64,000 nucleotides of DNA from assembly GCA_025531455.1 (NCBI GenBank), contig JAMYHL010000063.1:124001-188000 (forward strand). The letters are read 5' to 3'. A program made the translations under genes and the position numbers. The notes under the pieces were generated by a model. That model saw only the letters and a program-made list of their open reading frames with translations. It was not told the DNA's origin and ran no database searches. This stretch comes from Apiotrichum sp. Y4204. Taxonomy: Eukaryota; Basidiomycota; Tremellomycetes; Trichosporonales; Trichosporonaceae. Shown one piece after another: positions 22,511 to 35,009 of the stretch; the first letter of the stretch is position 1, and the number at the start of each line of letters is the position of its first letter.

Positions 22511-24248
22511 ATGCCCGTTATGCTCGACGCCCAGCATGCCCAGATAGGTCCAGATGGAGCCTGTGGGAAGCCGCCCGCCCGCCCAAGCGCCGGATCGCCT
22601 GACTGGGTACTCCTTGATTCTAGTGCACAAGTACTGCAGCTAACTCGATGACCATATTAACGAATTACAGATCGCTCCGGGGAATACTAAACCTTTGATA
22701 CATCTGCGACTGGCAATCGCGTAATTCAGCCAGCAGCTCATGAACTGACGACATGCACGAAGACATCAGATAAATGCAGCGCCTGCACCTTTATGGTTAT
22801 ATGCATGTACACGATCACACTTCTGGATAAAGAAGAGCTGTTCGTGTCGGATGATGGGGGAATAGTGGCTGTCCTCCTGCAGCTGGCTCCTTTCACCAGG
22901 TCGTCACCGCGATGAAATCGTATCCAACTCGATCACTGGAAAGACATGCCACACGCTGATACGGCGATGACTTGCGAATCCAACATTCGAACGAACGGCA
23001 CTGGTATGTATGTCAAGTATGGTTCACGCATCGTCAAACCTACCAAACTTCGAGATTAAGAACGTCGTCAGCACCCCAGGCTGTTAACAATCGCAGTCCT
23101 ATTCCTAAATCACAGTGAACGGACGCAATCGTCCCCCTGTATCTCAAGCCGATGAGCCAAAACAAGACATGCAACGCTGTCAAATAAAATAATGAGCGAG
23201 AAGCAAGAGAACAGTCGGAACACAAGATGCACATTGTGATCTTTGGGGAGTGCAATAGACGTCCGTGCTGACGTCATTGGTATACAGCTGCCACACGGAT
23301 AATGCCGGAAAATCCGGAATCAACGAATGACCCTCAAGGTTCTCGATTTTCTCTACTTCTCTTTGTTACGGCTATTTGAGTGCTCTGCATGTATTACAAT
23401 CCATTGCAATGCATTACAATCGATCACGCCCACTTGAGCTTCTGCGTTTTCCTTGTCCCAACCTTTTTGATCCGAGGCGACAAGGTGACAGATCCACAGA
23501 CGTTCTGCGAGATCAAAACGTAGTTGATTATGTTGTGAATCATGACCAAGCTTCGCGCTCTCGCGCTCTCGCAGCGTAGTCGGGCACGACGAGGAGAAGC
23601 AAAGGAGCAACAAAAGGTGTAGAAGTCGAAGGAAGATACTGGTACACAGCCTTGCGCGCTCCAGAACAGTGCCAGGGCCAAGAGTGTGCCCATTGTCAAG
23701 TCCGCCGATCCGCCACCCGCGTAGCACATCGAATGTGCCAGGCTGACATGGCTAAATGGCTGAACGCTTACACACAACCTTACCTTCTTCTAATCACTTG
23801 ATAATTGGCATACCCCACAGGATCAATCCATCGGAGGGATTTGTTTATTTGATCAAATACAGACAGGGTATTATATATTATGGATCGAGCACCACCATAA
23901 TGCAAGGCACCAGAGTCTACGACCACACGGGGCACAGTGATCCCGTGAACACTGGCATGTTAACTTGCTCGTGCGACTCGACTTGCGTTTGGGGGAGCGT
24001 GCTGCAGAGAGTCTTAGAGATACCTAGAAGTCAGACGGTACATACATGTGTACGTAGAAGACGACGAGCTGGGTCATGGTGGGTAAGGTGAGAAATAACG
24101 ATATGCATGAGGTGAGGTGCAGGATCCAGGATGACGAGGCATGATAATAGGTCTTAACAGACCACTAAAGGGAACAAACAGGCCTACAGGCAAGGAGCTT
24201 AAGGAGTCTCGGCACCACCCCCTCTCCCGCGCACGCCCGCACTGCACT

Positions 24249-24264
24249 GCGCACTGCAGTGCGC
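24249..24264. repeat. Perfect 16-bp palindrome GCGCACTGCAGTGCGC
   Basis: Exact inverted repeat with no spacer, about 480 bp upstream of the UBC4 start, next to a CACTGCACTGC direct repeat. It could be a dimeric factor site or chance. Confidence 0.7.
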
Positions 24265-24744
24265 CACGCCACGCACCACTGACCCCGCCCCAGGCTGTCT
24301 GTCCCCTTATCCCCTCCCCTGGCCCCCCTCTCTCACCCACCACCACCACTGGTAGCTGCTTGCTGTTCACTCCCCCCACTTGACTGGTCTTCGACAGCCG
24401 CGACTTTGACCTGGACAGCCTGGGTCCCCTCTCTTTCTCTTTCTTTCTTCCCCTTTATCTATCTTCAACATCTTCCATCCTACTTCACCGTCGCCTTTGT
24501 CTCGTCCGATTCTAGACTCACTCTGTGAGTTTTTCATTCATTTTTGCACTCGCCCGCGCCGTCGTCCCGCCGTTTTCGCATTTTCTTTGCCTGCGGTGGC
24601 GGTTGTGGCACACTCTTTTTCTCAATTCCTGCAGTGTATGGTTGTGCTGACTGTGTTTCTTCCACTTCTACAACTTGCCACCAACTACTCGATCTTCACC
24701 TCGATACAACCAGTCACGACCGACACTTAATTGTAGCAATCACC

Positions 24745-25591
<847 letters not shown>

Positions 25592-26239
25592 GGAGGCGAG
25601 TCGTAGGCCAGGCTATGCATAGCCTTCACTACCGTCGTGTCGTTGTGTCATGTTGCATCCGTCGTGTTTATGATACTGGTCCCCCGGGGTATGTTCTGGC
25701 AGCACAAATGGCGGACTGGATGATTGGGGTGCATCTATTGAAAGGGCGGACGACGCTTACAACCGCGTGGCGGAGACCTGCAGCTGCTGCTGGCAATATG
25801 CTCACGCGGGTGTAACGCCGGTTGAGACCTTCGAGATCGGCAACTTGACGTTGCCCACCAAAACCATGTCTGCGAAGTGGCTAACCTTGTACTTATCCTT
25901 CGATCAAGACTGGCGATCTTTGGTCTCCAGCTGACTAGTGGTGCACAACTCCTGACCTGAGGCACATATACCGCTCGCAACCCTGTTACTGATCATAACT
26001 GCACTGCTCCCAACATTACTGCATCTGCCGCGTGGACGGAGGTAGAATACTGTGTACGGTGCGAGACCTCAAATCATTAAATGCTGGCGGCGCGCCAAAA
26101 TAAAGTGTGGAGATGCGATAGGGACAGACTGAGATATGAACAAAGCTAGAACAAGATGACTGGACGACCAAGAGACAAGGAAATAACGAGTAAAGAAGGC
26201 TGCAAGGGAAGAGATAGAGAGAATATTGGGATCAACCCG
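25592..26239. other. Convergent spacer UBC4 / MIT gene
   Basis: 648 bp holding the 3' regions of two convergent genes. No other feature seen. Confidence 0.5.
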
Positions 26240-28446
26240 CTACTCCTCAAGGTACTTCAGACCAACCTTGAAATAAGCCAACTGGAGGAGTCAGTATGCA
26301 GTTCAAGACAAACAAACATTTGCTGGGTGTCACTCACCAAGAGCAGACGCAAGTCGTCCATCACGAAGGGCACGATAACAGACCCCACAAATTGTGCTAC
26401 GCGCGTGAGGCGCGCCTCAATCTGCTTGTACCTTGTCGGCGAGAGGGCTTGGTATGCGGGAGTGCACGGTCCAGTGAAGCAGTAGAGGTGATCATCGATG
26501 ATTTGGAGGGATGCGAACAACTGTTGCAATAGTTCGAGGTACCGGTCCGGATTGTCCGAGTTACGGGTCATTTTATCCACCCTGGCCGATAAACGGGATC
26601 CCCAACTGCTCTTCGTTTTCCCCTTCCACATGCCAACAGAAACACCCTTGGCCTGGAGCGCCTTGTAGTTGCTATCAAGCTCGTCGTCGAGACCTTCCAG
26701 AAGTTGGGCCATATGGTCGCTGATACGTGTAGCTTGTTCCTTCTCGGCCGCGCTCAGCGTCGACGGTTCCACGCCGTACCTCTCGCCGCGAATTCCGTCT
26801 AGCAATGGCGCTCCACCGCTTTTGATGCCCTCAAGGTGTGTAATGAGGGCAGCACAAACACGCGCTTTTGCCTCTTGCGCCTTCAATCGCAAGTCTCCCT
26901 TGTTTTTTGATGATTGTCGCCACGATCCGGGCTTCCACATAGTCGAGTCAACGTGAAGGTACGAAGTGATGTACGCGCCCGGCTTGGTAGGGTCCATGGA
27001 CATATAGAGCAGACGTAGAAGATGGAAAGGTCGGTGCAGCAACTCTCCAGGTTGCGGTTCTGGCTGTGGCGCAAGATGGGCGTTGCCCTGGAGGCGGATT
27101 GGCGGCGCAAGAGTAGATTTATACGTGGCCTGCAGAGGAGGCACAGGTGGCACTCCGAATTCGCCGTTGGAATATGGGTGGGTCTTCATGATCGATGCCG
27201 AGCGGTCACGAGTGGACGACGACTCAATGCTGTCGACAAACGACCCTTGTGGAGAGCCATTCAATTCCGAAATGGAGGACATCGATACTCCACCTCCCGG
27301 GCGTTGCTGCCTTCGTCGGTTGATAGATCCTTGCGAGTTGGAGGAGACCAACAGACGATCACTATCAGAGTTGCTCGGTGCACTACGCGCCGGTAACGGT
27401 GGTAACGGTCGGTCAGATTCTGTGCTGGTACGTGGAGACGCGTCGATGCCGCCCATCCCTTTCGAGGTTGCACGTTGCTCGCCGTCCTTGCCATCGTCGT
27501 CCATGCCGTTCTCGATACCATCAACCGTCAGATCCAACTCTGACTCCTCCTCCAAGGCAAACGACTGATTGGATGTGATTTTCCGCGTCCGCCGACTTGA
27601 TGCTAGTCCCGGAGATCGTGACGGTGTGCTAGGGCCTGCGTCGCCATTGGAAGACGACTCGTTGGTCGTAATTAATAGTGGTGCGGGAATCGAGGACGAA
27701 ATGGTGCCGTTCATTGTGGGGACAGGGTCCAGCATAAGCGTGCCCATCCCGTTTGTGGTCGTTTCCACAGTTTCCGTTCCTTCGTACGCGGATAACAAAG
27801 TTATGCGTGCCATGTAGGCATCGTGCTGATATCAGCCACTGGCAGAGTCAAACTTACTTACGATACCGCGCAGTGTCCGCCCTTCATCCTCGTTCTTGCC
27901 TGTCCTTTTCGGGTCTGCTGGGTCCACACCCACGCGCTCCATAACCACACGCAACTTCGTGACGGCCTCGCGATATGCCGCCAAGGCACCCGCGACGTCG
28001 TTGCCCTTGTCCATCTCCACTGCCTTCTGTGCAAGGTCCAAAGCGGTTTGAAGGAGCTGTCTGGATGGGATGCGGGGCTGCATACTGGATCGGCGTGATC
28101 CGCCGTCCGAGTTGCTGTCGCCGCTCACCAGCTCTGGTGGGAGGAGCGAAGCAATATTTGACGAATCGGCCGGGTTGGCTGCTACTGGGCGTGTTGAGAA
28201 CGATGACACCTTCGTGGATTCGCTTGTTGCATCGTGAGCTAAGCAAGTCAGAACTGGTCAGCTGTTGGGGGGCAGTGAGGCCTGGTGCACCCGCGCATAG
28301 TTGGTATGGCTCGAGCCAACAACAACGGGAGGCATCGCGCAGAGATGAGAACCACCATCCGCAGAGGTCTGCCTGCGGACTGTGCACTAGCGCAACATAC
28401 CTTTCAGCTCGCCATTCGCCAAAGGTATATTGTTCCCATTCTCCAT
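26240..28446 (-). CDS. MIT-domain protein of unknown function
   Basis: Predicted 650-aa protein. Exons: 28446-28401, 28238-27862, 27825-26338 and 26281-26240; introns are 162, 36 and 56 nt, with phases closing. After the leader MENGNNIPLANGELK lies an MIT (microtubule interacting and trafficking) three-helix domain at about residues 75-155: LLQTALDLAQKAVEMDKGND, then ALAAYREAVTKLRVVM, then EGRTLRGIHDAYMARITLLS, which is rebuilt across intron 2. MIT domains bind ESCRT-III tails or endosomal membranes. The remainder is a Ser/Pro-rich linker (PLPPLPAR proline motif) and a conserved-looking C-terminal helical region (RPFHLLRLLYMSMDPTKPGA; RYLELLQQLFASLQIIDDHL) ending LAYFKVGLKYLEE. It is not Vps4, since no AAA domain is present. 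Probably a fungal endosomal or cortical adaptor; the role is inference. Confidence 0.78.
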
Positions 28447-28867
28447 CTTGAACCGATTTGTCGTAGTGTTTCACAGACGGAGAAGTGAACGCGCGCGGTG
28501 GTCGATCAGGCGACTCGGGCGCGCACTGACGGCCACGTCGAGAGGCGATGGTTGATGTCAACCTTCAAGACGCAGAATGCCGACAGTAAGCCAAGCAGGT
28601 ACGCGAACGGTTTGACAAAAGAGTTTGCGCGCGAGGTTGACGGAGGATGAGATGGAGTGGAGATGTGCCGGTTGCCTGACTCGTTGTCCTAGATCGCGGG
28701 CGATATGGTTAGTGCGGGTGAGCAAGCCAACAGGAACAGGGGCGTGCTGATAGTTGCGGCCTGTCTGTTCGTGTGTCGTGTGTGTCGATGTGGATGGACT
28801 GTATGTAGGTTTGTGTGGTTGTCACTTTGTGATGCCACTGGTGGTGGGTAGTTGTTCAAGAGGTGAG

Positions 28868-28896
28868 GTGGTGATGGTGGTGGTGGTGGTGGTGGT
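28868..28896. repeat. GGT trinucleotide run
   Basis: About nine GGT/GAT-GGT units in a row; low-complexity, no gene context. Confidence 0.85.
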
Positions 28897-29227
28897 TTGG
28901 AGGTCGTGCGGTTGTGTGGGAGGGGGGTAGGTATGCACAGGGTGGCCATGTGCGCGCGGGTAGAGTACATGTACATGTACGGTGGAACACAAAAAGTCAT
29001 TCCTTTCCGCGGTTGTGGCGGCGGGGGAGGCGGCGGGCACGCGCCCCGGGGGGGGCGCAGGCCGGGAGCAAGGAGGACAGGGGGAGGGAGAGCAAAAGGG
29101 GAGAGGAGAGGCAAGTAAGGCACCCAGGGCCGAAAAGGGCCACCGCTCCTTTGGAGGGGAAGCGATGGGACGGCAAAAAGGAAGGCAATGAGCCGGAAAG
29201 AGTGCGGCGGCAGCGCGTGTTCAGGTC

Positions 29228-29252
29228 AGCATGCAGCATGCAGCATGCAGCA
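29228..29252. repeat. AGCATGC tandem repeat
   Basis: Three and a half copies of a 7-bp unit (AGCATGC); each holds the palindrome GCATGC. Followed at 29272-29293 by three GGCCTAGT units. Confidence 0.8.
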
Positions 29253-29271
29253 CGAGACTGGCCGGACAGGT

Positions 29272-29293
29272 GGCCTAGTGGCCTAGTGGCCTG
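29272..29293. repeat. GGCCTAGT tandem repeat
   Basis: Two exact copies and one partial copy of an 8-bp unit, 20 bp after the AGCATGC repeat. Confidence 0.75.
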
Positions 29294-29943
29294 GTAGCTG
29301 GTGGTATGCTGTACTGGCAGCTGGCAGATCGCGGAGAGAAAGGGGCGATTGCGAGACACCGGGCAGACGGGAGGAGGGAAGCGGGGGACGGGGCGAGTTT
29401 GAGGGAAGCCGCACTGTATGGAAAAATAATAAAAATAAAGAAAGGTAAATATAAATTGTGGAAAATATAAAGGGTGGCTAAAAGGGAAGGGGCGGAAAGC
29501 GTAATAAAGACGAGGCAGACGGGGAGAGCGTCAGGATGCCGTAGAGTGGGATATGGCCGATATGGGTTAGTGGAGAGCACTCTGGAGTTCACCTGGCGGT
29601 ATGTATCATCTGCGGATCTGCGTGGACGAGGTCGATCAGGACTAGAAGCTGCAAGTCCAGATCGGAGGCGCCGAGGTACAGGGACGGGGAGGGACGAGGG
29701 ACCTAGTCGTTGGGGGTCGGGGAGGCAGAGGCGGCAGCGGGGCAAGACAGGCAAATGGCGTGTGAGGCCGCCAGGCCGGAGAGACAGCGAGGCATGCATG
29801 TCAAGGTCAGGGCCAGAAGGAGTGATAGGCGGATTGTTCAGGATATTCAGGGTATCGCATGAGGAGCTAAAGTGCGAGAGGCCTGAGAAGCTGCCTGAGA
29901 AGCTGGAAGGAGGGCCAGAGTGCATAAAAGCATGTGTGGGCTG

Positions 29944-29977
<34 letters not shown>
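29944..29977. repeat. 34-base poly-A run
   Basis: Uninterrupted A homopolymer. It could be a true microsatellite, the tail of an old retrotransposed element, or a length-uncertain assembly region. The sequence just 5' of it shows no recognisable retroelement. Confidence 0.9.
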
Positions 29978-29978
<1 letters not shown>

Positions 29979-30118
29979 CGGGAGCATGGGAGCAGGTATC
30001 AGCAGAAAAATGCTATTCAGCATAAAATGATCAATTCAGATATTCAGATGTGAGAGTGTGATCGGCGTAAAAACGCGGGGCCAGGCACGTAATAGCTGGT
30101 TTCATACATCTTCACACT

Positions 30119-30154
30119 CTGTCCACTCCGCTGTCCACTCCGCTGTCCACTCCA
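30119..30154. repeat. 12-bp tandem repeat CTGTCCACTCCG x3
   Basis: Two exact copies and a third differing in the last base, about 330 bp downstream of the Cdc1-like stop codon. Confidence 0.85.
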
Positions 30155-30482
30155 CCCAAGCGGCCGAGCGCCCAAGTTGGACGGAGAGCAACGTGCTGAG
30201 CACATGCTTCATTGGAAACACGAGATACACGAAGTAGTACGCACGGTGTTGCAAAGTTGTCGTGATCGTCCTTATGCGGAGCTCAACTTCTGTCCGGATC
30301 TCGCGGAGATCGTCATCCCCAGAGATTTGAGATCAACAGAGCAGCGATTCAAGAATGAGGAGCATGCTTCCCATATCGTGTCGGTCTCAGTGAGAAAGTC
30401 GGAATGTGAAACAGTCACATAATGTACGTCCATGCTACCATTATACAGTGCCTCTATAGACAGGAAACAGGTGTACAGGTAA

Positions 30483-32432
30483 TTACTGTCGGAAAAAGAG
30501 CGCGTTCATGAGCAACCAGACAATGGCCGCTGGCACAGCAATGGAAACTGTTTCCCACCAGCTTTTACCAATGACTGATCGGCGTGTGTGCCAAAGCCAT
30601 CTGAAGAAGACACGCAGTCGGGAGAATAACGGTTTACGCTGTTCAGCGACCAACGTCAGAACAGACATGTCCTTTGCACGTGCAGCTGATGCCCAGTCAG
30701 ATGCCGACATCAAACGTGGAAGGGCCACACGACGGGGGTTCGGCTGCATTATGGGATGCAGAAATCCCGAGGACGCCATCCGAGGAATGGAATGTGAAGA
30801 GTTGTTTGATTCCCCACCGTAAAACCCGTGATCACCTCCAAGCTCAAGGTCGTCATGATGACTCTGAGTCGGTGAAGGAGGACAAGAGCTCATTGGCGTG
30901 GCGCTCCCCGTGTGGCGTTCGCGAGCTGTGATGGTGACGCTCTGTAGGTGCTGGGCAGAGCGCCTTGAAGGCAATGTCAGAGGTACAGGTCGCTCTCGAT
31001 GTCTCTCCTCTGTCATGTATTGGTGTTGATGTCGCTTGCTCATTGAGGACCGAGACCACGCAGAGCGGATATTGGAGAATAGCAGGTAGGCAAAGGTGAG
31101 CAAACCAAGAGGCAGATAGACGTGGGTATAGACGCCTATTTGATCTGGAAGAAAGCAAGGCACATTGTCATAACCTGGATGGCTTGTTTGAGGGGGAACG
31201 AGAGACAAGAGTTGGAAACCTGGGTGTCGGATGCCAGCGTTTGATGAGAACGATTTGATAGTAACCTCAGGAACGCCGTTCGGATGCTGTACAAGACAGT
31301 AGTCGTGATCATCACCGCTGAACACAATCCCTGGCTTTATAGCCTCCAAGAGGAATCGACTGGTGTCTCGCCCAAGCTGATTCTGGTATCCTACACCAGC
31401 ACCCTTCGTAATTTGATCGTGAGACTCGCGCTTAGGGCCGCACGATGACGCCTCTGTTCGAGCCAGAGGGATATGCGAGATGAGGATCGGGGATGGCGGA
31501 GGATCTATACAGTCAGTAAGAGGACTGATAACTGTCCAGCCAAAAAGCAACATACCTCTCCCAAGAGTTTGAACAAACTCGATGACGCCGTTTTCAATGC
31601 CTTCCCACTCGCCAAACTGCATCTCCGCGTAGTATCGGCGATAGTCTTCCTCGACGAGACCAATAGCATCCAAGAGAATGATGCTATGGTTAGCAACCGA
31701 CAGAATTGCGTTTGGTCGGGAGAAGTGCTTGCTGAACCGTTCTCGGGCCTGGGGTGAAAAGATGGTGCCCGTACCTCCCAAAGGGATGTCATGATTCCCG
31801 GGAACGTAGTACATGGGGATCGAGGATGGCAGACGAAAAATTGAGCGGAAAAGATTGTAGTAATCATTGTATCTTCCAGTGTCAGTTCAGTGTGCGCGAA
31901 GAATGAGCACCTACTCTTGATCCGTCATGATTCCTCGCCCCTGATCAAGCATGTCGCCAACAAAAATAACGGCATCGATTCGACCCAGGCGCCTCACAAT
32001 GTTCCAGCTTTTGCGCATGTAGAGCTCCTCCATACCCTGTCGGATAGCGTTTACCCACGGCTTGCTATCCGGAGGGTGCGATAAGCGTGGATGTGGGACA
32101 TGCGGGTCGGCGATGAGTACAATGTGCGTGGGGGTATGCGATGACACTTTCTTGAGTCGAGCATCGGGAAATCGGCATCCCGACAGAGATCCAAAGAACT
32201 TGGAAGTTAGTTAATCATCCAAGATCAGTCAGTCTCACCTCGCCGACCTGATAGACGTTAGCTTCTGTTTCAGTAGAATCTCACTCACCTCATACCAAAT
32301 CACAAGCACGATCCATCCAAAGCGGAGAATAAGAAGCTGCGTGGAACGACTTGTCAATCCAGATCGACCAGTTCGCATGGGGGGCGTTAGCGTCCGTGGA
32401 GCTGGTGATCTGGATCGAGATGGCGTGAACAT
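30483..32432 (-). CDS. Cdc1/PGAP5-like metallophosphoesterase with a 9-nt exon
   Basis: Predicted 591-aa ER/Golgi membrane phosphodiesterase. Yeast Cdc1 and mammalian PGAP5 remove ethanolamine-phosphate from GPI-anchor mannose. Exons: 32432-32289, 32247-32239 (9 nt, Val-Gly-Glu), 32198-31915, 31872-31556 and 31504-30483. Introns are 41, 40, 42 and 51 nt, and phases close. An N-terminal hydrophobic helix LLILRFGWIVLVIWYE precedes the micro-exon. Metal-site motifs appear in order: IADPHVP, FVGDMLDQGR, YYVPGNHDIPLG, ISHIPLAR and FSGDDHDYC. After the catalytic domain are a transmembrane segment VYTHVYLPLGLLTFAYLLFS, a long soluble Ser/His-rich insert and a terminal helix VPAAIVWLLMNALFF. Introns 2 and 3 end in AAG. 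The last intron is in frame and without stops, so gene finders could retain it. An upstream exon before 32432 is possible. Confidence 0.85.
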
Positions 32433-33042
32433 GGACGGTTGCGCGACGCCAGGTAAAGGTGCAACTGTTACAGTCGAGGTCAAAGACCGCACGAGTCAAG
32501 GTCCCAGGCCGGACTCGAACAAGAGGCCGGACAAATGTGGGCCGAAGATGTCAGACGTGTTGCACGACGTTCGCGAGCGACAAAAGGAGGGAATAAGAGT
32601 TGTGTTTGTGAGGAAGTGATGGGTTGGGCCTGAGCTTGAGGGGAGGAGGAAGGTGGAGGCCCGCCAATTACGAGAGAAGACCGAGCCGAAGGGAGGGGAG
32701 AAACAAAGGGCACAACGGTCGTCGATGCAGGCGGGAAGATAAGGTAAACAACAAGCCGAGGTCTGGAACGAATGGAAAGGAAGGTGCCCAGCTGAGATGT
32801 GGTCGAGAGGGTGGAAGTAAAAGGAGAAAACAGAAGGAGAGAGGTAAAGTTCAGAGAAACAAAGTTGGAGGGTTGGATGCACGTCCTGTCCATTTTGGAA
32901 CGAAACACATTCATTTGCCCCAAAATGCAACAAGCAAGGACGCTAGTTTGTTTTCAATTTGTGTATAGTTGGTGTACCGTGCAACAATGTGTGCGGCATC
33001 TGCCGCAACGTGCACCGCGTCCCCCTGATCCCCCTGACATCC

Positions 33043-33096
33043 TGGCCATGTCGGCCATATCGACCATATCCCTCCGTTTGTGCCATAGGGCCATAG
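33043..33096. repeat. GGCCAT / CCATAT word cluster
   Basis: Repeated GGCCATGTC, GGCCATATC, GACCATATC and GCCATAGGGCCATAG words within 54 bp, similar in content to 5809-5834 and 11714-11746. Confidence 0.6.
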
Positions 33097-34961
33097 AGAC
33101 ATGCGCGACATGCATGCCCGTTGGCCGTTGGTGCTTGCCGGCGCGCGTCGGCGCGTACCGCGTACCCGTGCCGCATACCGCATGCCACGACGCCTTGCCT
33201 CTTAAAGCCTTCACATCAGTGGCTCCGAGATCTCAATAATGAGTGTCTGACACTGCACAGTTCTTCCACTACTTAGTACTTGCGGGCCACTCGCGACCCA
33301 GGTTGTGCCATTAATGCCATTGGGCCATTGCCACCCTGATGGTCTGATGGCCGATGGTGCTGATGGCTGTGGGTTGCCCTAGGTCCCTGCGCCCCACATC
33401 ATCCCCCCCCCCCACTCACGCCCCTCGTGCCGCTCATGAGCTCATGACGTGTTCCCATGTTCTTCGATCCCTGGCCAGCGTGCCAGTGTATGTGCATAGA
33501 TGTACCGTTGTTGCTGTCACCGCCGGTCAAAACCGTCCGGTCACTGTAGCTATCAGCTATTGATCCACGGCCGCCTTTTTTTCCGTGATCGTTGGACTAT
33601 TCCTTTTCATCTACCAGAATTCCCAGAAGTCGTCGTGTTATCGTGCACGTCGTGTTCGACAAGGCTCAAGCCAGGGTGCACATCCGAGGGTCTGTCTTGT
33701 TGCGATCTGGAGAGCGCGACGCGTTCCCTTTTTCGCATCCAATTGTGTATAAGTCCTCCTATTGTAGGAAGCAGTAAAAGGCAAAGGCTTAGGACCAGGG
33801 TGACCTATAATAGCACCAGGTTCTTCCCCAGACCCTGCCCTACAGTGACTCGATGAGTGAAGACTCAAAGGACGGAGAACGGGCGCTTGACGTTCTGAGG
33901 ATGGACAAACCCCCTGTGGACGGCCAATGCCGAGACTTTTGGTCGGAAAACCCACTTTTACCCTCCAGCTGATCCAGCCAAGCATGGCGGGGCCAAACGC
34001 AGCATCTTTTGCGTGCCTCTCTGTATGTGCTACGTACAGTACTACTACAGTACAATATCGTGCATGCCCGCGAATGCATCACTGCCGCCTCACGGGCAAA
34101 CTCACGCGTCAACGCGTCATGCATGCATGGATCTGCGGCAGCGGCAGAGTTTCATTCCAACCCCTGCCATCATCACTGATGGTGGTGTGACGTCTTGTCT
34201 CACGGTTGTGTCGCTTGACCCCAGAAGCCTTCGGTAGCTGTCAACGGCGATTTTGGATGGGCAACTAATAGCTTAGACCACAGCTGCCCTCATAATCACC
34301 GATCAGCGTCTATAGCCTCTTATCTGCAGAACCGATCGCCGTGTCGCCGCTGTTGAGTCCTGCACCTCAATACCCATCAAACACACCCACACCTTTACTG
34401 CACCGGCATACCTGCCTTGCACCTCAGTCCCACGGATCCACGTCGCGCTGTCGCTTCAGTCGGCCTGGACGTCCCAGACAACTATTGCTTGCCCTTGACC
34501 CATGACCCTAAAGGCCTTGGGCAATGGGTTATGACGTCAGTGACCGTCGTGTGATATGTTATGTGATTCAAGATCGTTCGGTGGAGACAAATGAACTTGG
34601 AGCCCTGTTCAGAAGTAGATCTTGCTACGTATGAGCGACGCGCAGCGGTCTTGACGGGGGTAGCGGAATTGAACGGGACACCAACAGAACTGATGACATC
34701 GAGAGCGAAGGAAGCTGAGAAGCATGGGGCTCTGAGTGTCATCTACGTAGAAAGTCGAGCAGATAACGGATTCGTATTCTCTACTCCACCTTCTCAACAG
34801 CCTGCTGCTGGTCTGTGCTGTGGCAAAGCAATGTGCGAGCAGCACAATTGGACTGATTTTGATGGGTGTATCAATGAGACAAGAGACATGGACTTGGATG
34901 GTCATCAAGACCCGCCCGATTGCGACGGCCACAGACGAAGGTGATCAAGGTGATGAAAGCA

Positions 34962-35009
34962 GTTTTTTTTTTCCCTTTTTTTCTTCTTTTTTTCGATATT
35001 TTTTTTTTG
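34962..35009. repeat. T-rich tract
   Basis: Runs of 10, 7, 7 and 10 T separated by a few C or GATA bases. Such tracts often exclude nucleosomes at fungal promoters, but it is more than 1.2 kb from YOP1. Confidence 0.8.

Larger units (their letters stand above)
21564..24744. other. Divergent spacer (3.2 kb) between Sds3/Dep1-like and UBC4 genes
   Basis: Contains the polypurine/polypyrimidine run at 21987-22050, TTCCGG repeats at 22461-22510, a 16-bp palindrome at 24249-24264 and a CT-rich leader before UBC4 (about 24400-24500). Long open frames on the minus strand at 21653-22283 come from the simple repeat and are not believable proteins. Confidence 0.5.
28447..30482. other. Repeat-rich spacer (2.0 kb)
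   Basis: Lies between the MIT gene start and the 3' end of the Cdc1-like gene, both minus strand. It has an unusual density of simple repeats: GGT run 28868-28896, AGCATGC repeats 29228-29252, GGCCTAGT repeats 29272-29293, a 34-base A run 29944-29977 and a 12-bp repeat 30119-30154. A purine-rich plus strand from 29000 to 29930 gives long minus-strand frames that do not look like real proteins. Confidence 0.55.

Noticed and set aside
29275..29925. Minus-strand open frame of 216 codons
   Set aside because: Pro/Ser/Arg-rich translation of a purine-biased spacer, no domain or splice structure; other frames are also open here.
31139..31200. 30-nt intron-like segment (GTTATG..CCAG) in the Cdc1-like gene
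   Set aside because: Too short and with a poor donor; the retained residues YDNVPCFLPDQ fit the family.
32490..32525. Possible tRNA B box (GTTCGAGTCCGGCC on the minus strand)
   Set aside because: The T stem cannot form and no D arm is present; it lies in the leader of the Cdc1-like gene.
34591..34944. Plus-strand 117-codon frame with several Cys
   Set aside because: Looks partly protein-like, but I find no domain, no leader and no neighbouring exon; too weak to call.
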